The position numbers and the translations under genes are program-made. A DNA stretch of 64,000 nt from Pseudonocardia endophytica (lineage in GTDB: Bacteria > Actinomycetota > Actinomycetes > Mycobacteriales > Pseudonocardiaceae): assembly GCF_004339565.1 (NCBI RefSeq), contig NZ_SMFZ01000001.1, positions 3,162,001 through 3,226,000 on the forward strand. Direction: 5' to 3'. Each line of letters opens with the position of its first letter. Within the stretch, counting starts at the first letter, position 1. Below are positions 15,459 to 24,430 of the stretch, in pieces. Under the pieces are notes generated by a model. It did not search any database and had not been told where the DNA came from. It saw nothing but the letters and a program-made list of their open reading frames with translations.

Positions 15459-16552
15459 CCCGTCCGGACCCGACCGTCACCACCGAGGAGACAACCGACC
15501 CGGACACGGCCGTCCCGGCCCACCGCGGCGACCCGTTCGCCGAGCAGCGCGCGATGGCGCGCGGGGCCGCCGTCGTCGACCGCGGGCATCGCGACGTGAT
15601 CGCCGTCCCCGGCGACGACCGGCTGTCCTGGCTGCACCTGCTGCTCACCCAGCACGTCAGCGAGCTACCCGCGGACTCCGGCACCGAGGCGCTGATCCTC
15701 GACCTGAACGGCCGTGTGCTGCACCACATGTCCGTCGCGCACGTGGACGGGACCGTGTTCCTGGACACCGAGCCGGGCGACGGGGAAGCCCTCCTGGCCT
15801 ACCTGGACTCGATGCGGTTCTGGTCCGCGGTCGAACCGCGCGCGGCGACCGACGAGCTCGCCGTGCTGTCGGTGGTCGGCCCGGAGACGCCGTCGGTGCT
15901 GACGGCCGCCGGGCTGCCGGTCCCGGAAGCGCCGTACGGCAGTGCCGCGGCGGCGGGCGACGGCCTCGTCCGGCGGATGCCGTGGCCGGGACGCGACGCC
16001 GCCGACGTCGTCGTCCCGCGGGCACAGAAGGACGGGTGGTGGGAGCGCCTGACCGGCGCCGGCGCACGGGCGGCCGGGACGACGGCGTTCGAGGCTCTGC
16101 GCGCCGAATCGCTGCAGCCCCGCCTGCACACCGACACCGACGAGCGGACGATCCCGCACGAGGTCGGCTGGATCGGCCCGGCCGTACACCTGCAGAAGGG
16201 CTGCTACCGGGGCCAGGAGACGGTCGCACGCGTCGCCAACCTCGGACGGCCGCCGCGGCGGATGGTCCTGCTGCACCTGGACGCGGGCGACGAGGAGCTC
16301 CCGGTCACCGGTGACCCGGTCGTGCGCGACGGACGCACGGTCGGTCGGGTCGGCACCGTCGTGCAGCACCACGAGCTCGGGCCGGTCGCACTGGCCCTGC
16401 TCAAGCGCTCGGTACCGGCCGACGCGGAACTCGTCGCGGGCGTCGAGGACCGCACGACACCGGCCGCGGTCGCCCCGTCCAGCTACGTCGAGGACGTCGG
16501 GACCCCACCGCCGGGACGCGCCGCGCAGGTCCGGGGCGGGCTGCGCGGCTGA
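15455..16552 (+). CDS. ygfZ: Folate-binding YgfZ/CAF17-like iron-sulfur repair protein
   Basis: Protein of 365 residues with the GcvT-like fold and the YgfZ signature KGCYRGQE near residue 250, whose Cys is functionally essential in relatives. The family uses tetrahydrofolate and helps assemble or repair [4Fe-4S] enzymes. A GcvT-like N-terminal part (with LSWLHLLLTQHV) and the C-terminal barrel segment VGRVGTVVQHHELGPVALAL are visible. The ATG overlaps the stop of the Fur-family gene and follows GAGGAGG, so it is translated with a metal regulator, which fits an iron-sulfur or metal-stress role. The exact client enzymes are unknown. Confidence 0.88.
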   Translation: MTRPDPTVTTEETTDPDTAVPAHRGDPFAEQRAMARGAAVVDRGHRDVIAVPGDDRLSWLHLLLTQHVSELPADSGTEALILDLNGRVLHHMSVAHVDGTVFLDTEPGDGEALLAYLDSMRFWSAVEPRAATDELAVLSVVGPETPSVLTAAGLPVPEAPYGSAAAAGDGLVRRMPWPGRDAADVVVPRAQKDGWWERLTGAGARAAGTTAFEALRAESLQPRLHTDTDERTIPHEVGWIGPAVHLQKGCYRGQETVARVANLGRPPRRMVLLHLDAGDEELPVTGDPVVRDGRTVGRVGTVVQHHELGPVALALLKRSVPADAELVAGVEDRTTPAAVAPSSYVEDVGTPPPGRAAQVRGGLRG

Positions 16553-16704
16553 ACGGACGGTGAACGGTCCCGTCATCGCGCAGGTCGCGACGACGGACAC
16601 GCCGAACGCGACCGGAGCCACGTCGCACGTCCCGCCTGCCGCAGGGTACGGTGTCACCAGGACATTGATGAGATGAATGGGGCCGCCGAGTGAATTCCCG
16701 GCCG

Positions 16705-16725
16705 CCCCTTCCCTGTTGTAAGGGG
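16705..16725 (+). promoter_or_regulatory. Hairpin over the DUF3073 ribosome binding site
   Basis: CCCCTT (16705-16710) pairs with AAGGGG (16720-16725), which is the Shine-Dalgarno of the 16734 gene. The same CCCC can instead pair with GGGG just upstream, at about 16678-16682, in an imperfect hairpin. That makes two exclusive forms, one hiding and one freeing the ribosome site. Function is inferred. Confidence 0.35.
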
Positions 16726-16733
16726 GACCAGCC

Positions 16734-16940
16734 ATGGGGCGCGGACGAGCCAAGGCCAAGCAGACGAAGGTGGCCCGCGAGCTCAAGTACAGCTCCCCCA
16801 CGATGGATCTCGACGCGCTGCAACGTGAGATCGGTAGTGGGACGGCGGTGACCACCGACGACGACGGCGACTACGACGAGTACAGCGACTACGCCGACAA
16901 GTACGCCGTCGACGACGACGAGGACGAGCAGCGCCGCTGA
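16734..16940 (+). CDS. DUF3073 small acidic protein
   Basis: Cytosolic 68-residue protein of the actinobacterial DUF3073 family. The basic start MGRGRAKAKQTKVARELKYS is nearly invariant in the family, followed by TMDLDALQREIG and a very acidic, Tyr-containing tail (DDDGDYDEYSDYADKYAVD). The basic head and acidic tail suggest a nucleic-acid or ribosome partner, but no function is established. AAGGGGG stands 9 bases before the ATG. A -10-like TACGGT is at 16647-16652, so it has its own promoter with an mRNA leader of about 80 bases. The same gene (Rv0810c) lies in this place in mycobacteria. Confidence 0.9.
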   Translation: MGRGRAKAKQTKVARELKYSSPTMDLDALQREIGSGTAVTTDDDGDYDEYSDYADKYAVDDDEDEQRR

Positions 16941-17115
16941 GGCCGGCCCGGCACCGGTGGCCCGGTCGCGCTGCGTCACCGTTGCCACCCGCCGGTTCCG
17001 TCTCGTACCCGGATAGGGCAAGATCACCACGCCGGTTCGGACGTTCCGTCCGTGCCGGTTCGTCGCGAACCGACGACCAGGTCAGGGTCGATCCTTCCGA
17101 GGTGTACGAGAGAGC

Positions 17116-17835
17116 ATGCGCGGCAACCTTTTCGCCGTTGCGGTCAACCTGATCGTGCTCACGGTGCGCAGTCACCGTCTGCATGTTCTGTTGATCGAGC
17201 GGGGAGAACAGCCGTTCCTCGGCGAGTGGGCACTACCCGGCGGCTTCGTGCAGCCGGACGAGGACCTCGTGCACACGGGGACCCGCCTGCTCCGCGAGGA
17301 GACCGGCGATCCGACCGGGGACGCGGTCGTCGGGCACCTCGAGCAGCTGGGCAGCTACGCGGACCCGAGCAGGGACCCACGCGGTCGCGTGCTGAGCGTC
17401 GCCTACCTCGCACTCGTCCCGGACCTGCCGGAGCCGACACCCGGTTCGGACGCGGCGGCGTCGGCGTGGCGCCCGGTCGACGAGGTCGGGCCGCTGGCGT
17501 TCGACCACGAGCAGCTCCTGGCCGACGGCGTCGAACGGGCCCGCTCGAAGATCGAGTACACGACGCTGGCCGCGTCGTTCTGCCCGCCGGAGTTCACCGT
17601 GACCGAACTCCGGCGCGTCTACGAGGCGGTGTGGCGCAGCGAGCTGGACCCGCGCAACTTCCAGCGCAAGGTGACCTCCACCGACGGATTCCTGGTCCCG
17701 ACGCCGACGCTGGTCACCGGAGGCCGCGGCCGCCCGCCACGGCTGTTCCGACGGGGGCCCGCGACGGTGCTGCACCCGCCGATGCTGCGCGAGTCGCACC
17801 GGGTGAACCGCAACGGCGACGCCCCGGAGCAGTAG
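17116..17835 (+). CDS. NrtR-like Nudix-domain transcriptional regulator
   Basis: Protein of 239 residues with an N-terminal Nudix domain (about 1-150) and a C-terminal winged helix (about 155-225, with FTVTELRRVYEAVWRSELDP and RNFQRKVTSTDGF). This architecture is that of NrtR, which senses ADP-ribose and represses NAD-related or sugar genes. The Nudix box reads GGFVQPDEDLVHTGTRLLRE followed by ETG: the glutamate in the expected REU position is replaced by Leu, while the EE pair is kept, so hydrolysis may be weak or lost. It stands alone, convergent with purM, and its target genes are not evident from the neighbours. Confidence 0.82.
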   Translation: MRGNLFAVAVNLIVLTVRSHRLHVLLIERGEQPFLGEWALPGGFVQPDEDLVHTGTRLLREETGDPTGDAVVGHLEQLGSYADPSRDPRGRVLSVAYLALVPDLPEPTPGSDAAASAWRPVDEVGPLAFDHEQLLADGVERARSKIEYTTLAASFCPPEFTVTELRRVYEAVWRSELDPRNFQRKVTSTDGFLVPTPTLVTGGRGRPPRLFRRGPATVLHPPMLRESHRVNRNGDAPEQ

Positions 17836-17850
17836 CCCGGACGCGCGAGC

Positions 17851-18954
17851 TCAGAAGCGCGGGTGGTCCCCGCGCAGCTGCACCCGGGCCCCGACCTCGC
17901 CGGTGTCCGCGCCGCCGACGTCCGGCAGTCGCGAGACCTCGCCGAGTATCCACGACGGGACGTGCCGCGCGGTCAGCACGGCGAGCGCCCGGTCGACGTC
18001 GTCGGGCGGGATGACGGCGACCATGCCGACGCCCATGTTGAACGTCCTCTCCATCTCCGGACGGTCCACACGACCGCGTCCGGCGATGAGCTTGAACACC
18101 GGCGCCGGGGTCCACGAGCCCCTGTCGATCACGGCGGCCAGCCCGTCCGGCAGCACGCGCTCCACGTTGCGGGCCAGCCCGCCGCCGGTGACGTGCGCGA
18201 ACGTCCGGACGCCGGTCTCGGCCGCGATCGCAAGGCAGTCCTTGGCGTAGATGCGGGTCGGCACCAGCATCTCCTCGCCGAGCGAGTGCTCGAACTCCTC
18301 CACGTGCCCGTCCAGCGGCAGCCGGGCGATCTCCAGCAGCACGTGCCGGGCCAGGGAGTAGCCGTTGCTGTGCAGGCCCGACGAGCCCATCGCCAGGAGC
18401 ACGTCGCCCGGCCGGACGTGCTCCGGGCGCAGCATCCGCTCGCGGTCGACGATCCCGACGCCGGTGGCGGACAGGTCGTAGCCGCCGTCCTCCATCAGGC
18501 CGGGGTGCTCGGCCGTCTCGCCGCCCAACAGCGCGCACCCGGCCTGCTGGCACCCCTCCGCGATACCGCTCACGATCGCCGCGACCTGCTCCGGGACGAG
18601 CCGGCCGACCGCGATGTAGTCCTGCAGGAACAGCGGCTCCGCACCACAGACGACGAGGTCGTCGACCACCATCGCGACCAGGTCCAGCCCGATCGTGTCG
18701 TGCTTGTCCATCGCCTGAGCGACCGCGACCTTCGTGCCGACCCCGTCGGTCGACGCGGCGAGCACGGGCTCGGTGTACTTGCTCCACTTCGCCGCGAACA
18801 GGCCGGCGAATCCACCGATGCCGCCGAGCACCTCCGGCCGGGTCGCCTTCTCCGCGAACGGGCGCAGCCCCTCGACCGCGCGTTCCCCCGCGTCGATGTC
18901 GACGCCTGCTGCGGCGTAGGTCGCGCGCGGCTGGTCGGGGTCGGTGCGGGGCAT
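17851..18954 (-). CDS. purM: Phosphoribosylformylglycinamidine cyclo-ligase PurM
   Basis: AIR synthetase, fifth step of de novo purine synthesis: it closes the imidazole ring of FGAM with ATP. The 367-residue protein shows the standard landmarks TYAAAGVDIDAGERAVE, VLAASTDGVGTKVAVAQAM, DLVVCGAEPLFLQDYIAVG, GGETAEHPG and HVTGGGLARNVERVLP. The ATG start is chosen because GGAG lies 9 bases upstream and it gives a normal-length protein; the longer in-frame reading has no family similarity. It is 67 bases downstream of purF on the same strand, so the two are likely co-transcribed. Confidence 0.96.
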   Translation of the reverse strand: MPRTDPDQPRATYAAAGVDIDAGERAVEGLRPFAEKATRPEVLGGIGGFAGLFAAKWSKYTEPVLAASTDGVGTKVAVAQAMDKHDTIGLDLVAMVVDDLVVCGAEPLFLQDYIAVGRLVPEQVAAIVSGIAEGCQQAGCALLGGETAEHPGLMEDGGYDLSATGVGIVDRERMLRPEHVRPGDVLLAMGSSGLHSNGYSLARHVLLEIARLPLDGHVEEFEHSLGEEMLVPTRIYAKDCLAIAAETGVRTFAHVTGGGLARNVERVLPDGLAAVIDRGSWTPAPVFKLIAGRGRVDRPEMERTFNMGVGMVAVIPPDDVDRALAVLTARHVPSWILGEVSRLPDVGGADTGEVGARVQLRGDHPRF

Positions 18955-19021
18955 GGGAAACGACTCCAGTATGTGTCGACGGATCTCGGGGGACACCCCG
19001 GGGACACCGCCGGGGCAGGGC

Positions 19022-20617
19022 TCAGGGCCGGGCCAGTGCCTCCGCGGCACCGTAGCCGACCGGGAGCGGTCCGGGGTCCGGGACAGGGCGGGCCGATGAC
19101 GCCGTGGCCCCGGACACGGACGGCTCGGGAGTCTCGGGGACGTCCTCGAGCAGGTGCTTGCCCAGCTTCGCCTCGTCCGGCAGCGCGATCGGGTACTCGC
19201 CGTCGAAGCAGGCGCAGCACAGGCGGCTGCGCGGTTGCTCGGACGCGGCGACCATGTGGTCCACCGAGACGTACCCGAGCGTGTCCGAGCCGATCGACCG
19301 TCGCACACCCTCGGTGTCGGCACCCGCGGCGATCAGCTCGGCGCGGCTGGCGAAGTCGATCCCGTAGAAGCAGGGCCAGCGCACCGGCGGCGACGCGATC
19401 CGCACGTGGACCTCGACGGCGCCGGCCTCGCGCAGCATCCGTACGAGCGCGCGCTGCGTGTTGCCGCGCACGATCGAGTCGTCCACCACGACGAGGCGCT
19501 TGCCGCGGATCACGTTGCGCAACGGGTTGAGCTTCAGCCGGATGCCCAGCTGGCGGATCGTCTGGCTCGGCTGGATGAACGTGCGCCCGACGTAGGCGTT
19601 CTTGACCAGTCCCTGGCCGTAGGGGATGCCGGAGCCCTGCGCGTAGCCGATCGCGGCGGGCGTGCCGGACTCCGGGACCGGGATCACCAGGTCGGCCTCG
19701 ACGGGGTGCTCCTCGGCGAGCCGGCGCCCGATCTCGACGCGGGTGTCGTACACCGACCGCCCGGAGATCACGGTGTCCGGACGGGCGAGGTAGACGTACT
19801 CGAACACGCAGCCCTTCGGCTCCGGGTTCGCGAACCGCATGCTGCGGATGCCGTCGGAGTCGATCGCGATCAGCTCGCCGGGCTCGACGTCGCGGACGTA
19901 GGAGGCGCCGACGATGTCCAGCGCCGCCGTCTCACTGGCCACGACCCAGCCGCGCTCCAGCCGTCCGAGCGCGAGCGGGCGGACGCCGTGCGGGTCGCGG
20001 GCCGCGTAGAGGGTGCGCTCGTCGGCGAACGCGAACGAGAACGCCCCGCGCAGCCGCGGCAGCAGCCGCATCGCGGCCTCGGCGATGCCGAGGTCGGCGG
20101 CCTCGGCCGCGAGCAGCTCGGTGACCAGGTCGGAGTCGGTGGTGGCGCGCAGTCCGGAGCGGTGGTCCCGCTGGAGCACGCCGACGGCGTCGCGGAGCTC
20201 CGCCGTGTTCACGAGATTGCCGTTGTGCCCCAGCGCGAGCCCGCTGCCGGTGGCCGTCGTGCGGAACGTGGGCTGCGCGTTCTCCCAGGTGACCGAACCG
20301 GTCGTGGAGTAGCGACAGTGCCCGATCGCCAGGTGCCCGCGCAGCGAGGACAGCGTCTGCTCGTCGAAGACCTGGCTGACCAGCCCGAGGTCCTTGAACA
20401 CGACCATGCGGCGCCCGTCGGAGACCGCGATGCCCGCCGCCTCCTGACCACGGTGCTGCAGCGCGTACAGCCCGTAGTAGGTCATCTTGGCGACGTCCTC
20501 GCCGGGGGCCCACACCCCGAACACGCCGCACTCCTCGCGGGGGCCAGCGTCGAGCTCGGCGTCGTCTACGTGATCCGTGGGGTCTGCAGGGTGTTCGTTC
20601 CGGGCGGAACCCAACAC
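19022..20617 (-). CDS. purF: Amidophosphoribosyltransferase PurF
   Basis: First committed enzyme of purine synthesis; it transfers glutamine amide nitrogen to PRPP. The 531-residue protein has a 29-residue propeptide ending REE before the catalytic Cys30 (CGVFGVW), a class II glutaminase domain with GHCRYSTTG and ALGHNGNLVN, and a phosphoribosyltransferase domain with the PRPP loop VVVDDSIVRGNT. Cysteines in KGCVFEY, PCFYGIDF and LCCACFDGEYP fit the [4Fe-4S] type known from Bacillus PurF. The GTG start follows GAGGAG. A palindromic repeat separates it from the SCP-like gene upstream. Confidence 0.96.
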   Translation of the reverse strand: MLGSARNEHPADPTDHVDDAELDAGPREECGVFGVWAPGEDVAKMTYYGLYALQHRGQEAAGIAVSDGRRMVVFKDLGLVSQVFDEQTLSSLRGHLAIGHCRYSTTGSVTWENAQPTFRTTATGSGLALGHNGNLVNTAELRDAVGVLQRDHRSGLRATTDSDLVTELLAAEAADLGIAEAAMRLLPRLRGAFSFAFADERTLYAARDPHGVRPLALGRLERGWVVASETAALDIVGASYVRDVEPGELIAIDSDGIRSMRFANPEPKGCVFEYVYLARPDTVISGRSVYDTRVEIGRRLAEEHPVEADLVIPVPESGTPAAIGYAQGSGIPYGQGLVKNAYVGRTFIQPSQTIRQLGIRLKLNPLRNVIRGKRLVVVDDSIVRGNTQRALVRMLREAGAVEVHVRIASPPVRWPCFYGIDFASRAELIAAGADTEGVRRSIGSDTLGYVSVDHMVAASEQPRSRLCCACFDGEYPIALPDEAKLGKHLLEDVPETPEPSVSGATASSARPVPDPGPLPVGYGAAEALARP

Positions 20618-20733
20618 GCACGCTCCTCGGCAGCGACGTCATCTCCGGCACGACGATCGTACGCCCCGGACCCCGGCAAACCCCCGGGGACGGGACCCGT
20701 GTCACGTGGTCCCCCGGCTCCGCACCGCGTGTC

Positions 20734-20793
20734 GCACCCCTCCTCGGCGTGCCGCACCGGTCGCAACGGGTGCGACACGCCGACCAGGGGTGC
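20734..20793. repeat. Palindromic repeat family B, copy 1
   Basis: Inner arms GGCGTGCCGCACC (20746-20758) and GGTGCGACACGCC (20769-20781) pair with one mismatch; outer arms GCACCCCT (20734-20741) and AGGGGTGC (20786-20793) pair perfectly. It lies in the 222-bp gap upstream of purF. The same nested layout recurs at 32261-32320. Confidence 0.7.
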
Positions 20794-20839
20794 AGCGCCG
20801 GGGTCACGCGAGCCGCACCTGGCGGGGGCCGTGCGCCCG

Positions 20840-21169
20840 TCAGGTCAACGGCAGCAGACCCGCGACGTCGTCGGCCCGGCTCCCGGAGGCGCGCACCGCA
20901 CCCGTCGCCGTCGCCTCGGCCCAGGACGTCCGGCCCAGCGCCAGCGCGAGCCACGTCCGCGCGTCGGCCTCGACGACGTTCGGCGGGGTGCCCCGGGTGT
21001 GTCGTGGCCCCTCGACGCACTGCACCGCACCGAACGGCGGCACCCGGACCTCGACGCTGCGGCCCGGTGCCCGGCGGGCCAGCTCGGCCAGCGACTCCTT
21101 GACCGCCGCCTTCCGTACCGAACGCTCCGGTTCCGGGCCGCCGTCGAGCCACGCGAGGATCTCGTCCAT
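20840..21169 (-). CDS. SCP-like (sterol carrier family) protein
   Basis: Small cytosolic protein of 109 residues resembling the bacterial SCP-orthologue family found beside purine genes in actinobacteria (Rv0807 position). Conserved parts are PGRSVEVRVPPFGAVQCVEG, then PRHTRGTPPNVVEADARTWL and LALALGRTSW. Any ligand is unknown. The ATG directly abuts a CTAG target duplication of a 160-bp inserted element. Without that insert the purL stop TAG would touch this ATG, so it was probably translated by coupling to purL and may now be expressed differently. No clear Shine-Dalgarno precedes it. Confidence 0.75.
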   Translation of the reverse strand: MDEILAWLDGGPEPERSVRKAAVKESLAELARRAPGRSVEVRVPPFGAVQCVEGPRHTRGTPPNVVEADARTWLALALGRTSWAEATATGAVRASGSRADDVAGLLPLT

Positions 21170-21337
21170 CTAGTGCCCCGTCAAGGAACGTCGGTGCCGA
21201 AATCGGCGGATCCAGGCGTTCGCCGGCAAGGCGCCGGCCGGGCCTCGTACCGGGCGTACTCGGCCCGGTCGGCAACGCCGCCGGCGGGCGCCTGGGCCGC
21301 CGAGTTCCGTGCCGAACGTTTCTGGACGGGGCACTAG
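21170..21337. mobile_element. MITE-like palindromic element with CTAG target duplication
   Basis: A 160-bp insert (21174-21333) is flanked by direct CTAG repeats (21170-21173 and 21334-21337). Its ends are inverted repeats beginning TGCCCCGTC; similarity between the two ends continues imperfectly for about 50 bases and weakly towards the middle. No transposase is encoded. CTAG duplications are known for IS701-type transposases (YTAR targets), so mobilisation in trans by such an element is a fair guess. The left CTAG abuts the SCP-like ATG, and the right CTAG supplies the purL stop TAG. Confidence 0.75.
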
Positions 21338-23625
21338 ATCGACGGGTCGCCGAACCGGGCCGGGAGCGTTCCCTCCCACGCCGTGCGCAGCTCGTCGAGC
21401 GGCAGGCCGCCGACGCCGTCGATCCGCAGCTCCGACCCTCCGGTGCGACCCAGCCGCGCGACCGGGATCCCGGCGTCCGCGGCCCGGGCCGAGAACGCGT
21501 CCGCGTCCTGCTCGGTCGCCGTGACGAGGACCCGGCCCGCGGACTCGGAGAACAACGCCACGAACGGGTCGATGTGCACGTCGGTCAGCGCCACCGTCGC
21601 CCCGGATCCCCCGACCAGCGCCGACTCGACGAGTGCCTGGGCCAGCCCGCCGTCGGACAGGTCGTGGCTCCCGGTGAGCTCCCCCGCGGTGGCGGCCGCG
21701 GCCAGCAGGGCGCCGAGGCGCCGCTCGTGGGCCAGGTCGACGGCCGGGGGCCGCCCGCCGAGATGCCCGTGGGCGACGTGCGCCCACTCGCCGCCGCCGA
21801 TCTCCTCGGCCGTGCGGCCGAGCAGCAGCACGACGTCGCCGTCACCGCCCGCGAACCCGGACGGGACCGCGCGGGCGACGTCGTCGATCACGCCGAGCAC
21901 GCCGACGACCGGGGTGGGCAGGATCGCGGTCGATCCGGTCTGGTTGTAGAAGCTGACGTTCCCGCCGGTCACCGGCGTGCCGAGCACGGCACAGCCGTCC
22001 GCGAGACCGCGCACGGCCTGCCCGAACTGCCACATCACGTGCGGGTCCTCCGGCGAGCCGAAGTTCAGGCAGTCGGTGACGGCCAGCGGCACGGCGCCGG
22101 AGCTCGCGACGTTGCGGTAGGCCTCGGCCAGCGCGAGCTGCGCGCCCGCGTACGGGTCCAGCGCGACGAACCGGGAGTTGCAGTCCGTCGAGACCGCGAT
22201 CCCGCGGCCGGTCGTCTCGTCGACCCGGACCACGCCGGAGTCCGCGGGCTGCGCGGCGACGGTGTTGCCGCGCACGTAGCGGTCGTACTGGTCGGTGACC
22301 CAGCCGCGGTGGGCGAGGTTCGGCGACGCGGCCATCCGGACGATCTCGGCGCGCAGCTCGGACGGGGTCTCCGGGCGGGGCAGTGCGGACGGGTCGTCGG
22401 CGACGAGCCCGTCCTGGCGGACGTCGTCGCGCGCGACCGGACGTTCGTAGACCGGGCCCTCGTGGGCGACGGTGCGCGGCGGCACGTCGACGACGGTCTC
22501 ACCGCCGGACGTGATCACCAGGCGGTCGCCGTCGGTCACCTCGCCGATCACCGTGGCGATCGTGTCCCACTTCGCGCAGACGGCCATGAACTTCTCGACG
22601 TCCTCGGGCCGCACGACGGCGCACATCCGCTCCTGCGACTCGCTGGAGAGGATCTCGGCCGCGGTCATCCCGGTGGCGCGCAGCGGGACCCGGTCGAGGT
22701 CGACGTGCATGCCGCCGTCGCCGGCACTGGCCAGCTCGCTCGTCGCGCAGGACAGTCCGGCGCCGCCGAGGTCCTGGATGCCGACCACCAGCCCGGAGGA
22801 GAACAGCTCCAGGCAGCACTCGATCAGGACCTTCTCGGTGAACGGGTCGCCCACCTGCACGGCCGGGAGCTTCTTGCGCCCGCTCGACTCCTCGAACGTC
22901 TCGGACGCCAGCACGGAGACACCGCCGATGCCGTCCAGCCCGGTCGTCGCACCGAAGAGAATGATCTTGTTGCCGGTGCCGGAGGCGAACGCCAGGTGCA
23001 GGTCCTCGACCTTGAGCGCCCCGACGCACAGCGCGTTGACCAGCGGGTTGCCCGAATACGACGCGTCGAAGACGACCTCGCCGCCGACGTTCGGCAGGCC
23101 CAGGCAGTTCCCGTAGCCGCCGATCCCGGCGACGATCCCGGGCAGCACCCGCCCGGTGTCCTCGGCCTCCAGCGGGCCGAAGCGCAGCGGGTCACCGACC
23201 GCGATCGGCCGCGCGCCCATCGCCATGATGTCGCGCACGATGCCGCCGACGCCGGTCGCCGCGCCCTGGTAGGGCTCCACATAGGACGGGTGGTTGTGCG
23301 ACTCGACCTTGAACGTGACGGCCCATCCGTCGCCGATGCTCACGACGCCGGCGTTCTCGCCGATGCCGGCGAGCATCGTCGCCCGCATCTCCTCGGTGGT
23401 GGTCTCGCCGAAGTAGCGAAGGTGCACCTTCGACGACTTGTAGGAGCAGTGCTCGCTCCACATCACCGAGTACATCGCCAGCTCGGCGTCCGTCGGACGG
23501 CGCCCGAGGATCTCCCGGATGCGGGCGTACTCGTCCTCCTTGAGACCGAGCGCCGCGTACGGCTGGTCGACCTCCGGCGTCGCGGCCGCCCGCTCCACCG
23601 TGTCGGCTGCGGCGACGGCGGTCAC
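21334..23625 (-). CDS. purL: Phosphoribosylformylglycinamidine synthase subunit PurL
   Basis: Synthetase subunit of FGAM synthase, fourth step of purine synthesis, using ATP and ammonia delivered by PurQ. The 763-residue length fits small PurL. Landmarks include [67 protein letters not shown] and [18 protein letters not shown]. The GTG start overlaps the purS stop by four bases (GTGA). Its stop TAG is part of the CTAG target duplication of the inserted element, so the end GDPSI appears unchanged. purQ, which usually lies between purS and purL in this phylum, is absent here. Confidence 0.96.
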   Translation of the reverse strand: MTAVAAADTVERAAATPEVDQPYAALGLKEDEYARIREILGRRPTDAELAMYSVMWSEHCSYKSSKVHLRYFGETTTEEMRATMLAGIGENAGVVSIGDGWAVTFKVESHNHPSYVEPYQGAATGVGGIVRDIMAMGARPIAVGDPLRFGPLEAEDTGRVLPGIVAGIGGYGNCLGLPNVGGEVVFDASYSGNPLVNALCVGALKVEDLHLAFASGTGNKIILFGATTGLDGIGGVSVLASETFEESSGRKKLPAVQVGDPFTEKVLIECCLELFSSGLVVGIQDLGGAGLSCATSELASAGDGGMHVDLDRVPLRATGMTAAEILSSESQERMCAVVRPEDVEKFMAVCAKWDTIATVIGEVTDGDRLVITSGGETVVDVPPRTVAHEGPVYERPVARDDVRQDGLVADDPSALPRPETPSELRAEIVRMAASPNLAHRGWVTDQYDRYVRGNTVAAQPADSGVVRVDETTGRGIAVSTDCNSRFVALDPYAGAQLALAEAYRNVASSGAVPLAVTDCLNFGSPEDPHVMWQFGQAVRGLADGCAVLGTPVTGGNVSFYNQTGSTAILPTPVVGVLGVIDDVARAVPSGFAGGDGDVVLLLGRTAEEIGGGEWAHVAHGHLGGRPPAVDLAHERRLGALLAAAATAGELTGSHDLSDGGLAQALVESALVGGSGATVALTDVHIDPFVALFSESAGRVLVTATEQDADAFSARAADAGIPVARLGRTGGSELRIDGVGGLPLDELRTAWEGTLPARFGDPSI

Positions 23626-23855
23626 AGCCGCGTCACCGTCCAGTCCTCGATCACCGGGTTCGCCAGCAGCGAGCCGGCGAGCCGGTGCAGTGTCTCGTCG
23701 TCGACGCCGTCCTCGACCTCGAGCTCGAAGTGCTTGCCCTGCCGCACGTCGGACACACCGGACACGCCGATCCTGCCCAGCGCCCGGGACACGGCCTGCC
23801 CCTGGACGTCCAGGATCTCGGGCTTGGGCATCACGTCCACCACCACTCTGGCCAC
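23622..23855 (-). CDS. purS: FGAM synthase subunit PurS
   Basis: Small subunit (77 residues) that bridges PurL and PurQ in the FGAM synthase complex. The sequence follows the family pattern: [20 protein letters not shown], then [14 protein letters not shown] and VIEDWTV near the end. The GTG start has TAGGCT ending 6 bases upstream on the coding strand, suggesting a leaderless mRNA that begins at this codon and also carries purL. The stop overlaps the purL start. It diverges from the flavin-type oxidase-like gene at 23923. Confidence 0.94.
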   Translation of the reverse strand: MARVVVDVMPKPEILDVQGQAVSRALGRIGVSGVSDVRQGKHFELEVEDGVDDETLHRLAGSLLANPVIEDWTVTRL

Positions 23856-23922
23856 GCCGCCAGCCTACGGGCGCCGATCTGCGCCCTCGACGTGACCGCG
23901 CCGACTCCGGTACGCATGCCGG

Positions 23923-24426
23923 GTGGGTGACGCACGGGTGGGCGAAGCCGATCTCGAGGACATGACCCAGGCCCGGCTGGACCCCGGCGATCTGGCCGAG
24001 CTCGCGGACGCGGCCCCGGAGTGCACGCTCGTGTTCGTCGACGACGACGGGTGGCCGGGCGGCGTGACCATGAGCCACCTGTTCCACGAGGGCCGGTTCT
24101 GGCTGACGTCGGTCCGCGGGCGGGCGCAGGTACGCGCCGTCGAGCGCGACGAGCGGGTCGGGCTCGTGGTGAGCAGCGCGGGCAGCCCTCTGCCGGGGCG
24201 GCGGATGGTGCGGGTCCGCGGACGGGCCGTCGTGCTCGACGACCGGGCCACCCGCGACGCGATCCTCCCGCTAATCAGCGCCCGCCTGCAGCCGTCGGAC
24301 CCGGACCGGATGCTGGCCCTGCTGGACAGCCCGCGGCGGGTGCTGATCCGGGTCGACCCGGTCGCCTGCCCGCAGAGCCACGACTCGCGCCGGGTCGCGG
24401 GCGACGGCCGGGGAGGAGCACGCTGA
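23923..24426 (+). CDS. Pyridoxamine 5'-phosphate oxidase-like (PPOX class) protein
   Basis: Protein of 167 residues with the split-barrel FMN or F420-binding pattern: [40 protein letters not shown] and [20 protein letters not shown]. Such proteins bind FMN, F420 or heme and act as small oxidoreductases; which cofactor is used here cannot be read. The GTG start is taken from the good domain fit; TACGCA 6 bases upstream is only a weak -10. The MBL-fold gene follows after four bases, so they are likely co-transcribed. It diverges from purS with 67 bases between. Confidence 0.75.
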   Translation: MGDARVGEADLEDMTQARLDPGDLAELADAAPECTLVFVDDDGWPGGVTMSHLFHEGRFWLTSVRGRAQVRAVERDERVGLVVSSAGSPLPGRRMVRVRGRAVVLDDRATRDAILPLISARLQPSDPDRMLALLDSPRRVLIRVDPVACPQSHDSRRVAGDGRGGAR

Positions 24427-24430
24427 TCGC

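Noticed and set aside
21170-21337. Full insertion sequence between purL and the SCP-like gene
   Set aside because: There are only 160 bases with no transposase coding capacity, so it can only be a non-autonomous remnant.
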